From NCBI RefSeq assembly GCF_002846575.1, contig NZ_PJND01000007.1, forward strand, positions 1,426,001-1,490,000: 64,000 bases of DNA, given 5' to 3'. The notes beneath the pieces were generated by a model. That model was not told the origin of the DNA, searched no databases, and saw only the letters and a program-made list of their open reading frames with translations. A program made the translations under genes and the position numbers. This DNA comes from Flavobacterium lindanitolerans (GTDB taxonomy: Bacteria; Bacteroidota; Bacteroidia; Flavobacteriales; Flavobacteriaceae). This document shows positions 37,760 through 45,959 of the stretch, piece by piece (within the stretch, counting starts at the first letter, position 1; each line of letters opens with the position of its first letter).

Positions 37760-39775
37760 CTAATTATTTAAAAATTCTAAATACGCTTTCGAAATTTTAG
37801 GCAAATCATCATCCAACAGTCGTTGTTTTTCAATACGTATTTTTATAATCGGTTTCCCGTCTTCTGGTCGGTAGGCTACATATTTATTCTCGATTGGGAA
37901 AATAATTTCAGCACCGTCTTCATCCCTTAAATAGATAGAGTTGCCTCTACGGTCTTTACCTAATTTTTCGGCTATTGCCATAAACACGTCGTAATCTTCT
38001 TCTCCTTCGTGGGCAATATTGCGTTCATTAGCAGATTTCTTTTGTAAGAACAAAAGAGAAGCTTGTACACCCACCTGTGGCAGAAATGCTTCTACGGCTA
38101 AATCTACCGAAGCTAATATTCTAAACTTATCCAATATCCATTCTCTAACGGGTAAGGTATTCGGATTACCTAAAATACCGTCAGGTAATACGATTGCCAT
38201 TTTCCCGCCTTCTTTCAGAAAGTTGTAACAGGCTTCTATAAACAACACTTCGGGAGCATTAGAATACTTGGATAACTCATATTGTGCTGCAATATCTTCA
38301 TCTACTTTTACTTTAGCTCCAAATGGCGGATTGGTAAATATGATGTCGAATTTTTCTCTCGCACTATTTCCATACATTCCTTCATCATCTTTCATTGCCT
38401 TTAAACTCCGATTGATTGCTTTTTCAATCTTTTCAATTTCGGTAGGATGCTCCCAGTTAGGATAAGCCAAAGAATTAACGTGAAAGATATTGGCGTGTCC
38501 GTCACCAGCCATTACCATATTCATTCGAGCAGCTTTCTTCAAATCCGGGTCAAAATCAAAGCCAAAAATGCTGTTTTCTGCATATTGACGCACTCTTTCG
38601 TTTACTTCGTAAGTATTATATTTTGCAGCAAGTAATACCTCATCCGTAATTTCTGGATATAGTTTTTCTGCTATTTGTTTACGAACGTGATCCAAAACCA
38701 TTACCAAGAAACCTCCCGAACCGCAGGCAGGGTCGAGGACTCGGGTATTTTCGGTTGGGTTCATCATTTCTACCATTGCTTTGATGATGTTGCGAGGAGT
38801 GAAGAACTGACCTGAATCTTGTTTGAGTGTTTTATCTACAATAGTTTCATAAGCAAGTCCTTTTACATCCACAGTCGCGTCAAGGAAAGAGTATTTTGCT
38901 AACTCTCCTGCAATAAACGCAATTCCTTTGTCTGTTAACTCTATGGATTCATAACCATCAAATACATCGGAAAAAATTCCATCCTCTTTTAGGTCTTTAA
39001 AAAGATCTTTTATTCTTTCGGCGACTGCTCTTCTTCCTTCTTCTGTATTTTGCTCTTTTACGCCTACCCAAAACTTACGACGATAAGAAACACCTTCTGG
39101 CATATCCATAAAACGCCTTTTCTCATCGTACAATTTACAAAAAATAAGATAGAGTAATTGCCAGAAGGCATCTTTCTTTCGACCTTCATTTCCATAAATA
39201 TAATCGTGTGAGCGCCTAAAAACTTTGATTAATGAATCGTTTGCAGGCTTACGACTATGTGAACGATCGCCACGGTTTAAATCGTCTAAGTTTTCTCCAA
39301 ATCCAGGGAAATCCGATAAATCAGAAAAAGTATAATCAAAACCAACAGCGTCATCTTCTTTTTGTAAATATTTAATGTCTGTTCCGTTTGTCCACAAGCC
39401 AAATTCACAATAATCGACAGCAGCAAGAGCATTCTCCAATGTGACAGTTACACCTTTCTTCTTATCGTTTTCTTTTATCTTTTCGTCCTGTACAATGGCA
39501 ATTCGGACAATATGATCTTGTTCGTGTGATTTACCTTTTTCAAAAATAACGAGTTCAATCTTTTGCTTTTTACTTTTCCCGGTGTCTGGATCAGTATAAA
39601 TAATATTAAAATCCCGTTCCATATCGGTCAGATCAAAACCGTACTCTTCGTTGAGCATACGGATAATAGACTGTAGGTTATTTTCTTGTGATGTTGCTTT
39701 TCTCGGGTTCTCCGTAAGAATGCACATCACTTGATTATCTTCTAATATTTGTTCTTTTGTATTATTGGTTGCCAT
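37760..39775 (-). CDS. HsdM-type N6-adenine DNA methyltransferase
   Basis: This ~671-aa type I-like methyltransferase has SAM motif I VLDPACGSGGFLVMVLD near residue 350 and catalytic motif IV TNPPFGAKV near 483. The preceding FFTPRNIIKAMVEMM is typical of HsdM. The N-terminal ~150 residues (IELVIFEKGKS, AAVDYCEFGLWTNG) resemble the N-terminal nuclease-like domain of HsdR proteins but lack a clear ExK. I choose the ATG at 39775, two bases after the upstream stop; an in-frame start at 39808 would overlap that gene. It probably marks self DNA for the system, like MAD2 of MADS. Confidence 0.92.
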   Translation of the reverse strand: MATNNTKEQILEDNQVMCILTENPRKATSQENNLQSIIRMLNEEYGFDLTDMERDFNIIYTDPDTGKSKKQKIELVIFEKGKSHEQDHIVRIAIVQDEKIKENDKKKGVTVTLENALAAVDYCEFGLWTNGTDIKYLQKEDDAVGFDYTFSDLSDFPGFGENLDDLNRGDRSHSRKPANDSLIKVFRRSHDYIYGNEGRKKDAFWQLLYLIFCKLYDEKRRFMDMPEGVSYRRKFWVGVKEQNTEEGRRAVAERIKDLFKDLKEDGIFSDVFDGYESIELTDKGIAFIAGELAKYSFLDATVDVKGLAYETIVDKTLKQDSGQFFTPRNIIKAMVEMMNPTENTRVLDPACGSGGFLVMVLDHVRKQIAEKLYPEITDEVLLAAKYNTYEVNERVRQYAENSIFGFDFDPDLKKAARMNMVMAGDGHANIFHVNSLAYPNWEHPTEIEKIEKAINRSLKAMKDDEGMYGNSAREKFDIIFTNPPFGAKVKVDEDIAAQYELSKYSNAPEVLFIEACYNFLKEGGKMAIVLPDGILGNPNTLPVREWILDKFRILASVDLAVEAFLPQVGVQASLLFLQKKSANERNIAHEGEEDYDVFMAIAEKLGKDRRGNSIYLRDEDGAEIIFPIENKYVAYRPEDGKPIIKIRIEKQRLLDDDLPKISKAYLEFLNN

Positions 39776-39777
39776 TA

Positions 39778-40617
39778 TTATAATTTTTGGTTGAGGATTT
39801 GAAAGCAATCCTGTATATCAGCAAATTTTATATGATTTGTTTCTAGTATTTGATTGAATAAAACACTATTTTCTTTTGCATTTATTTCTGTTTCGATAAT
39901 TGCTTTTAATTTTGCTTTGTTGGCTTCATTATCGTCCAAAAGGTTTTTAATATCAATACCTAATAGAGCTGAGCCAGCTTTTGTTATGGTAAAGTCTTTT
40001 ATTTCATACACTTCTTCATAATGTTCCATAGCTGCTCTCTCTTCGTGGATATTGAGATAGTTTAATAGAATAAATCCCATATCATCCGCATCTTTATTAC
40101 CTTTATGATGTCTGTCTTTCCAGGCAACCAATTTCAAAATAAAAATTCCTGCCAATGAAACAATATCAATTTCCAGCGTATCATCTATCTTAACTCTGAC
40201 TAAATCCCTTTCTGCTTCTTCAAAACCCAATACGGTCATTGCAAAAGACTGGTCAGGCGGCCAGAAGATTTTATCTTCAGCAGTTGTAATCCCACCATAT
40301 GGAACTATATCTAATTGAAAGTCATTTAGATACAAAAATCGTTGCTGTTGCTTTGGATCTTTCTCAAAATCAGGCAATTGTATTATTTCGTTTTCAATAG
40401 TTTTAAATTCCTCCCATTTGTCCACAGCTATGGCAATATCTATGTCTTGAGTTCTTCTACCGGATTTTTCTCCGTGAAGTTCCATAATGATATCCCGAGC
40501 TGTTGCCCCGATGACGAAAAACTTGATTTCCAATTTTTGGAATACAGGAATTAGCTCGTCCAATAGTTTTTTTAGTAATAGATGTTCCAGTTTTTCACTT
40601 GATATGTTATAATCCAT
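39778..40617 (-). CDS. AbiEii-like nucleotidyltransferase
   Basis: This 279-aa protein carries a DNA polymerase beta-type nucleotidyltransferase core: FFVIGATARDIIM (about 33-45), then RTQDIDIAIA (Asp-Ile-Asp metal site near 62) and QLDIVPYGG. The downstream KLVAWKDRHHKGNKDADD helix is typical of the AbiEii/AbiGii toxin family, which modifies tRNA or other targets. It overlaps the AbiEi-like gene upstream by 11 bases, as expected for a type IV toxin-antitoxin pair. Here the pair opens a DNA-modification operon. Whether it acts as a toxin is inference. Confidence 0.8.
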   Translation of the reverse strand: MDYNISSEKLEHLLLKKLLDELIPVFQKLEIKFFVIGATARDIIMELHGEKSGRRTQDIDIAIAVDKWEEFKTIENEIIQLPDFEKDPKQQQRFLYLNDFQLDIVPYGGITTAEDKIFWPPDQSFAMTVLGFEEAERDLVRVKIDDTLEIDIVSLAGIFILKLVAWKDRHHKGNKDADDMGFILLNYLNIHEERAAMEHYEEVYEIKDFTITKAGSALLGIDIKNLLDDNEANKAKLKAIIETEINAKENSVLFNQILETNHIKFADIQDCFQILNQKL

Positions 40618-41632
40618 TTTCTAGAATAATTTTAGCTGTTTCTATATTTCTATTATTTCCGGTTCCTAATAAATCTGCGTATACGACCAACGGAGGTGCA
40701 GTATGTTCATTCTTCAAATGAAGACTATCTGTCCAGAATTTATTATACAATTCAATATTTCCTTCTTCGTCTGGGACAAGTTTCAGTTCTTTTACAACTT
40801 TACTTGTTTCTTCATCCGTATATATGATATAATCTTTGGGTTTTAAATGACCAGTCAGAAGTTCTCCTCCTGGCTCTCCTCCGAAATAGAGTTTTATATT
40901 TGTATTATTTATGATGCCATTGGCATTAAATTCATTTCCTAGAGCTCTCATCTTCTTCCTTAAAGAGCGGGGTTTTAATAATTCATTGTAGGCAATTACC
41001 CAACGTTCAGTGATGTCGTCCTGATTTTTTAAAACCCGTTTGTTTCTTGTTTTTAATAAATAATGGCTTTCCTCCAGTTCTTTAAAGATATTACTTACAG
41101 ACCCCAAAGCAATTCCTGTTTTTTCTGCTAATTCTCTGTAAGAAAATTGCAATGTTTCAGGATTAGAGATAAGCAATAGGAGTAATTTCAAACCTGCTTC
41201 CTGAAATGCTCGGGTTTGGTTCGTTTTTTTATTGATTTTTGTTTTTCTGCCTTCTACATATACAAAAAAATCCTTGGTCTTAATAAAGGCATTTCCGGAT
41301 GCGTCAAGATAATTGATGCTATTTTGTTTAAGCTCTTCTGCTGTTTTTTTAGTTAAATAATCAGCAATAACAATATTATTCTTTGAATTACTAATGTCCT
41401 TCAAAGCAGACATAATGATGCCGTAATTTGCATTTTTTGCATTCTTTTTAGCAATGCAATAAAAGGTCTCATTGTTAATTTGAAGCACCACATCATAGGT
41501 TTCTCTAACACTTTCAATTGTGATAGGAATCCCTGTTGTGTCTTCTAGGGAAGCAATAGCCTCATAAACAAAATCATTGTCTCTATACATTTCTTTGTTC
41601 AATAAAATTAAGTGTTCAGCAGGAATGAACAT
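40607..41632 (-). CDS. AbiEi-like winged-helix regulator/antitoxin
   Basis: This 341-aa protein has a winged-helix domain around residues 150-200 (FSYRELAEKTGIALGSVSNIFKELEESHYL). The N-terminal part includes NYLDASGNAFIK, and a C-terminal domain includes LYFGGEPGGELL and YIIYTDEETSK. This matches type IV AbiEi-like antitoxins and related regulators of Bacteroidota. It is the first gene of the operon and probably autoregulates it. In the published MADS the first gene is also a helix-turn-helix protein, as I recall; whether the two are homologous is not determined. Confidence 0.75.
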   Translation of the reverse strand: MFIPAEHLILLNKEMYRDNDFVYEAIASLEDTTGIPITIESVRETYDVVLQINNETFYCIAKKNAKNANYGIIMSALKDISNSKNNIVIADYLTKKTAEELKQNSINYLDASGNAFIKTKDFFVYVEGRKTKINKKTNQTRAFQEAGLKLLLLLISNPETLQFSYRELAEKTGIALGSVSNIFKELEESHYLLKTRNKRVLKNQDDITERWVIAYNELLKPRSLRKKMRALGNEFNANGIINNTNIKLYFGGEPGGELLTGHLKPKDYIIYTDEETSKVVKELKLVPDEEGNIELYNKFWTDSLHLKNEHTAPPLVVYADLLGTGNNRNIETAKIILENGL

Positions 41633-41633
41633 T

Positions 41634-41676
41634 CAAAAATAGTGAACAAAAATAGATTGAGCAAACTTTAAGCAAG
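41634..41676 (-). promoter_or_regulatory. Candidate promoter region of the defence operon
   Basis: Two TATTTTTG boxes occur on the minus strand (41641-41634 and 41654-41647), with TTG sequences 20 and 18 bases further upstream. The second leaves a more plausible leader before 41632. The repeated GAACAAAAATAG-like half-sites here could also be operator sequences. Confidence 0.45.
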
Positions 41677-41920
41677 AAAAATTTATATATATTGATTAAT
41701 TTTTTCAGCAGATGATATCGTGAAATATGATAATTCGACAGATATTTTGTAAGCAATAATGAATCATTGAATCTGAATTGATAATATATTCAATCTGACT
41801 TCAAGATGGTTTAAAACTTGATGCACCTGAGTTTTTTGCAAAATGTACACTAAAAGTGACAATAGCTTAAACCACAGATAATTTCATAACATTAAATTGC
41901 TGTTCTAAAAACGCACGGTT
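41677..41920. other. AT-rich divergent intergenic region before the recombinase
   Basis: About 240 bases of very AT-rich DNA separate the defence operon from the recombinase gene and should hold the recombinase promoter. I see no RNA gene or conserved repeat. Confidence 0.4.
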
Positions 41921-43483
41921 ATGAGTAACGCTGTTGGATATATGCGTTTAAGTTTCAAGGACCAGTCGAAATACTCCTTGGATTCACAGGAAGAGGCTAT
42001 CAATGCCTATTGTGCCAAATATGGGCTCGAGCTTGTTGCACTTTTTAAAGATAATGGACAGCAAAGTTCCTCTTTCGACAGACTAGACTTTAAGGCTCTA
42101 GAGATGTATGTAAAGAAGCATAGCAGATTAGTGAACTATATAGTCGTTATGGAGCATGACCGCTTCAGCAGAGACCTTTCAGAAGCCCTTTCAAAAATCA
42201 AGAAATTTGAAAGCATATACGGTATTAAGGTTGTTTCTGTAGATGAACCGTTGGATATCGATACGGAAGACCCATCGGTATTTATTAGCCGAGCATTCCG
42301 ATATGCCACTGCAAATGCAGAGCTCTTGAATATCAGGGCTAGGACAAAAAGGGGAATACAAAGAGCGCGGCTAGAAGGTAGGTTTATCAACAAGGCACCA
42401 TTTGGCTACTCTAATAGCAGGGATTTTTTGGGAAAAAGCATGCTTGTTCAAAATATGGAAGAGGCTGAGATTGTTAGAAAAATCTTCAGCTATTATCTGT
42501 TGGGGATGTCTATGGGAGATATAGCTGCCAACGTCTGTGAGATTGGTTTCCCGCTCAAGGGACATAATGCAGTAGGTCGCATATTGGATAATTATGTATA
42601 TGCCGGTCTTGTCAAGCTAAATAGTGAAAACGGATCGGTAAAATATATAAAGGCCCTGCATGAAGCTATTGTTTCCGAAGCCGATTTTTGGCTCGTTCAA
42701 GAAATGAAGAATTCCAAAAAGCCATTAAAAATAAAGACACGCAAAGACTACTTGCTAAAAGGCCTGTTGAAATGTAATTGCGGAAAATACATGACTGCGG
42801 GATGGAGCAAGGGGAAGAAACAATATTATTTATACTATAGGTGTAGTGAGCACGTCTCAGTAAATATTCCAGGCAAGAAAGTCCATGAACAATTTAATCA
42901 AGTATTGGAAAACCTAAAACTGACGGCAGAACAGCTAATTGTTCTCAATGGAAAGGTAAGGGAAGGAATTGAAAAAGCTTTGGTGAATGAAAGAGAGCAG
43001 GTTGCTGCCCGCAAGAAAATGCTTAAGGAGCTGGATGTTAAAATGGAATCGCTCGAAGAACATCTGATTAACAAAACCATAGATGCGGTTACGTTCAGGA
43101 AATGGTCTGAACGATATGCGGTCGAATATGGAAATATATTAGGGCTTATTAATTCTACAGAAAAATATGTTGAAGAGCGGATTGATGTAACGGAAAAATT
43201 TATGGGCAAAATTCATTCTGTTAAAGACATAATTGATGGAAATACTTCGCCATTGGTTAGGCTGGTGATCTTAAAATTTGTTTTCCGATATGGTATTTTT
43301 TATCAAGATGGCGGTTTGGTAACCCATAAAATATGTCCTGCGTTGTCCCATAATACAATTCAGCTTACTGAATTCGCTTTGCTGAAAATAGAAGTGCCCC
43401 GCGATTCTTCCATCTCGGAAGAAGAACGTTTTGTGAACTTTATGGGTCAACAATTAGTTGATTTTATATCTGATTATCAGTAG
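41921..43483 (+). CDS. Large serine recombinase
   Basis: This 520-aa site-specific recombinase has an N-terminal resolvase catalytic domain with the nucleophile Ser in YMRLSFKDQ (residue ~11), EHDRFSRDLSEAL near 75 and the TKRGIQRARLEGRF hinge. A recombinase domain follows, then a zinc-ribbon (CNCGKYMTAGW, with YYRCSEH) and a coiled-coil region (about 330-430). Full length and intact motifs suggest activity. It lies between the defence operon and tRNA-Met, so it is the natural candidate for island mobility, although serine integrases seldom use tRNA genes. A housekeeping or inversion role is possible. Confidence 0.9.
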   Translation: MSNAVGYMRLSFKDQSKYSLDSQEEAINAYCAKYGLELVALFKDNGQQSSSFDRLDFKALEMYVKKHSRLVNYIVVMEHDRFSRDLSEALSKIKKFESIYGIKVVSVDEPLDIDTEDPSVFISRAFRYATANAELLNIRARTKRGIQRARLEGRFINKAPFGYSNSRDFLGKSMLVQNMEEAEIVRKIFSYYLLGMSMGDIAANVCEIGFPLKGHNAVGRILDNYVYAGLVKLNSENGSVKYIKALHEAIVSEADFWLVQEMKNSKKPLKIKTRKDYLLKGLLKCNCGKYMTAGWSKGKKQYYLYYRCSEHVSVNIPGKKVHEQFNQVLENLKLTAEQLIVLNGKVREGIEKALVNEREQVAARKKMLKELDVKMESLEEHLINKTIDAVTFRKWSERYAVEYGNILGLINSTEKYVEERIDVTEKFMGKIHSVKDIIDGNTSPLVRLVILKFVFRYGIFYQDGGLVTHKICPALSHNTIQLTEFALLKIEVPRDSSISEEERFVNFMGQQLVDFISDYQ

Positions 43484-43713
43484 TATAAATAGGCTTTTTA
43501 TTGGGTTCAACTCTCTGATATCCTATTTTTGATTTTAATTGTTAATTAACTAATAATCAGTATTTTGTATTTTGATTGTGCCTGAATGAGAATTGAACAC
43601 CTTAAGTAATTGAAAATTAACAAGTTATTTTTTTGAAGTTAAAAGTCTAAAATTTTTGGTAAATCTTGATATGAAATTTTTAGAACTCCATAAGTGTTTG
43701 ATAATCAATAAAA
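43484..43713. other. AT-rich intergenic region downstream of the recombinase
   Basis: About 230 bases of AT-rich DNA with no open frame of note. I see no clear attachment core apart from the tRNA end that follows. Confidence 0.4.
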
Positions 43714-43736
43714 AAGCCCGCTTAAAAAGCGGGCTT
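43708..43736 (-). terminator. Terminator downstream of tRNA-Met
   Basis: The stem AAGCCCGCTT / AAGCGGGCTT has a 3-base loop; the minus strand runs into T6. Confidence 0.9.
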
Positions 43737-43777
43737 GAACATGTTTTTAAATGCTAAAATTTGTAGCATTTTCCTAG

Positions 43778-43851
43778 TAGCGAGGACGGGAGTTGAACCC
43801 GTGACCTCAGGGTTATGAATCCTGCGCTCTAACCAACTGAGCTACCTCGCC
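43778..43851 (-). tRNA. tRNA-Met (anticodon CAT)
   Basis: This is a 74-base cloverleaf without encoded CCA. Acceptor GGCGAGG pairs with CCTCGCT; the D-arm has GCTCAGTTGGTTAGAGC; the anticodon loop is TTCATAA; the T-arm is ACGGG-TTCAACT-CCCGT; the discriminator is A. The anticodon stem (CAGGA/CCCTG) has an A.C mismatch next to the loop. CAT could also be a lysidine-type tRNA-Ile; elongator Met is the better fit by overall sequence. Its 3' end faces the island. Confidence 0.9.
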
Positions 43852-43999
43852 ATTTCTGAAGACATGCATCCTTGAATGCGGGTGCAAATATAAAACTAAA
43901 TTTAAAGCTTGCAAATATAAATGACCAAAAAAAATAATTTTTAAATTATAGTTATCTTGAATTTATTCTATATATTTCCAAAAAAAATTAGAGCATACT

Positions 44000-44392
44000 A
44001 TGGAAAGTAAAATACGTTACGAACTAGAATTTCCTTTAAATTCCTCACCTCAATTGCTATATCAGTATATCTCAACACCTTCGGGTTTATCGGAGTGGTT
44101 TGCTGATAATGTCAATTCTCGCGGAGAGCTTTTTACGTTCATATGGGATGACGCTGAAGAGAAAGCCAGACTGGCTTCCAAAAAAACCGGTGAAAAAGTA
44201 AAATTTCGCTGGATTGATGAAAACGGACAGGACGGAGACTATTTCTTTGAATTGCGAATCCTTGTGGATGAAATCACAAAAGATGTTTCCTTAATGGTGG
44301 TTGACTTTGCCGAAAAAGATGAGGTGGCCGAATCGACTCAGTTATGGGAAAACCAGATTTCTGATTTAAAACATGTAATCGGATCGGTATAG
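44000..44392 (+). CDS. START-like domain protein
   Basis: This 130-aa cytoplasmic protein is of the AHSA1-like/START-like type found throughout Bacteroidota. It opens KIRYELEFPLNSSPQLLYQYISTPSG with LSEWFADNV, then FRWIDENGQDGDYFFELRI, and a C-terminal helix QLWENQISDLKHVIG. It probably binds a hydrophobic ligand; the ligand is unknown. A terminator overlapping the promoter of the next gene follows it. Confidence 0.85.
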   Translation: MESKIRYELEFPLNSSPQLLYQYISTPSGLSEWFADNVNSRGELFTFIWDDAEEKARLASKKTGEKVKFRWIDENGQDGDYFFELRILVDEITKDVSLMVVDFAEKDEVAESTQLWENQISDLKHVIGSV

Positions 44393-44413
44393 CAGAATTC
44401 CCTTTTTAAGACT

Positions 44414-44421
44414 TATATTTG
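44414..44421 (+). promoter_or_regulatory. -7 box overlapping the terminator before the aminotransferase gene
   Basis: TATATTTG fits TAnnTTTG exactly. Transcription would begin near 44428, within the terminator hairpin and about 20 bases before the ATG at 44449. Confidence 0.55.
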
Positions 44422-44448
44422 CCCTGATTTAATTTCAGGGCTTTTTTT
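44419..44448 (+). terminator. Terminator abutting the next start codon
   Basis: Stem GCCCTGA / TCAGGGC with T7 ends directly at the ATG of the following gene. It stops read-through from the START-like gene. Confidence 0.85.
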
Positions 44449-45285
44449 ATGATTAATTTCAACGGAACTATTACAGAAGACGCAAATATATTGGCTGGTA
44501 ACAGAGCATTTCTTTACGGAGATTCGGTTTTTGAAACAGTAAAAATTTTAGATGGGAAAGTGCTTTTTCTTGAAGATCATTATTTTAGGTTGATGTCTGC
44601 CATGCGGATTGTTCGTATGGAAATCCCGATGAACTTTACGATGGAATATTTCGAAGAGCAGATTTTGTCTACGGCTGCTTCGGAAAATTTTTCAGGTTCC
44701 TGCCGTGCCCGTATTTCCGTTTATAGAAAAGAAGGAGGCTTTTATCTTCCTAAAGACAATAATGTGTCCTTTTTGATTACGGTATTGCCATTGGAAGATT
44801 CGGTATACCGAATTGAAAAAGACCAATATGAAGTCGAATTGTACAAAGATTTTATCGTTACCAAACATTTGCTTTCTACAATTAAATCGTCCAACAGGAT
44901 GATAAATGTCACGGGAAGTATTTTTGCAGACGAGAACGACTATGACAACTGTCTTTTGATTAATGATGAAAAGAATGTTATTGAGGCCTTAAACGGGAAT
45001 CTTTTTATGCTTATGGGAAATAAACTGGTAACGCCGCCAATTTCTGAGGGATGCCTGAATGGTGTCATGCGTAAGCAAATTTTGGCTCTTGCTAAAAAAA
45101 TAGAAACGATAGAAGTGGAAGAAACCCCAATTTCTCCTTTTGACCTTCAAAAAGCGGATGAATTGTTTATAACGAATGTAGTCAGAGGTATTCAGCCTAT
45201 AACAAAATATCGTAAAAAAGAATATGGGATGGGCTTGGCTAAAGACTTGCTGCTTCGATTAAACGCGCAAATCCGTTTGGGCTAA
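44449..45285 (+). CDS. Aminotransferase class IV (PabC/branched-chain type)
   Basis: This 278-aa PLP enzyme of fold type IV covers 4-amino-4-deoxychorismate lyases, D-amino acid and branched-chain aminotransferases. Visible signs are the N-terminal YGDSVFETVKILDGK, the presumed PLP lysine in TIKSSNRMINV near residue 147, and EALNGNLFMLMGNKLVTPPISEGCLNGVMR (about 182-210) with the typical cofactor Glu. ADC lyase in folate synthesis is the most frequent role for such short, lone genes in this group, but the substrate is not decided by the sequence. It overlaps the convergent YqgE gene by four bases. Confidence 0.85.
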   Translation: MINFNGTITEDANILAGNRAFLYGDSVFETVKILDGKVLFLEDHYFRLMSAMRIVRMEIPMNFTMEYFEEQILSTAASENFSGSCRARISVYRKEGGFYLPKDNNVSFLITVLPLEDSVYRIEKDQYEVELYKDFIVTKHLLSTIKSSNRMINVTGSIFADENDYDNCLLINDEKNVIEALNGNLFMLMGNKLVTPPISEGCLNGVMRKQILALAKKIETIEVEETPISPFDLQKADELFITNVVRGIQPITKYRKKEYGMGLAKDLLLRLNAQIRLG

Positions 45286-45842
45286 TTCAGTATCGGATTT
45301 TCGGGGGCATTCGACCATATGACATAATCACCCCCTAACTCGAGGATTTTCTGCTTCCAGAAATCAGTGGTGGATTTGCCGATAATCTTATTCTCATAGA
45401 TATTCTTGGAAATAATCCAGGAATTCGCCTGCATTTCCCTATCCAATTGTTGTGCATCCCAACCGGTATAGCCTAAGAAAAAGCGGATGTTATTCTTTTT
45501 GATTTTTCCTTCGTTAATAAGTGCTTTAGTCGATTCAAAATCGCCGCCCCAATAGATTCCGTTTGAAATTTCAATACTGTTTGGAATCATTTCCGGAATA
45601 TTGTGGATAAAATAAAGATTGTCCTGTTCGACAGGTCCGCCATTATAAATCTTAAACTTGGCATTGATTTCAGGAATCAGATCTTGTATGGTATATTCCA
45701 AAGGTTTGTTAAGGATAAATCCTACAGAACCTTCCTCGTTATGATCTGCAAGCAAAATCACTGAGCGATTGAATGATAGGTCTCCGATTATGGATGGTTC
45801 CGCGATCAGAAGTATTCCTTTTTTGAGTTTTTCTGAAATCAT
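45282..45842 (-). CDS. YqgE/AlgH family protein (UPF0301)
   Basis: This 186-aa protein of the YqgE family has KKGILLIAEPSIIGDLSFNRSVILL, GSVGFILNKPL, YNGGPVEQDNLYFIH and FLGYTGWDAQQLDREM, ending with the WSNAPENP-type tail. I choose the ATG at 45842; an in-frame start at 45926 adds residues through the HU terminator. The family is linked to alginate or nucleotide control in other bacteria, but its function is not settled. Confidence 0.92.
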   Translation of the reverse strand: MISEKLKKGILLIAEPSIIGDLSFNRSVILLADHNEEGSVGFILNKPLEYTIQDLIPEINAKFKIYNGGPVEQDNLYFIHNIPEMIPNSIEISNGIYWGGDFESTKALINEGKIKKNNIRFFLGYTGWDAQQLDREMQANSWIISKNIYENKIIGKSTTDFWKQKILELGGDYVIWSNAPENPILN

Positions 45843-45910
45843 TTGGATGCATTTTTCATTAAATTTAACAATAAAAAGTTTTTTTTCCAAATTAATTCGA
45901 CGAACAGTAT

Positions 45911-45940
45911 AAAAAAAGCCTCCCAAATGGAAGGCTTTAA
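45911..45940 (-). terminator. Terminator of the HU gene
   Basis: The hairpin (AAGCCTTCC / GGGAGGCTT on the minus strand) is followed by T7. It separates HU from the YqgE gene. Confidence 0.85.
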
Positions 45941-45959
45941 TTTATATCGGGACAAAAAA

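Noticed and set aside
32226..39775. Classical type I restriction-modification system
   Set aside because: HsdM and HsdS are present, but there is no HsdR helicase-nuclease gene; the neighbours are kinase, HerA motor and phosphatase genes.
24553..41632. BREX or Pgl system
   Set aside because: A NERD-kinase and a methyltransferase recall Pgl, but no PglZ phosphatase-like, BrxL or BrxC/PglY-type gene is recognisable, and an S subunit is present.
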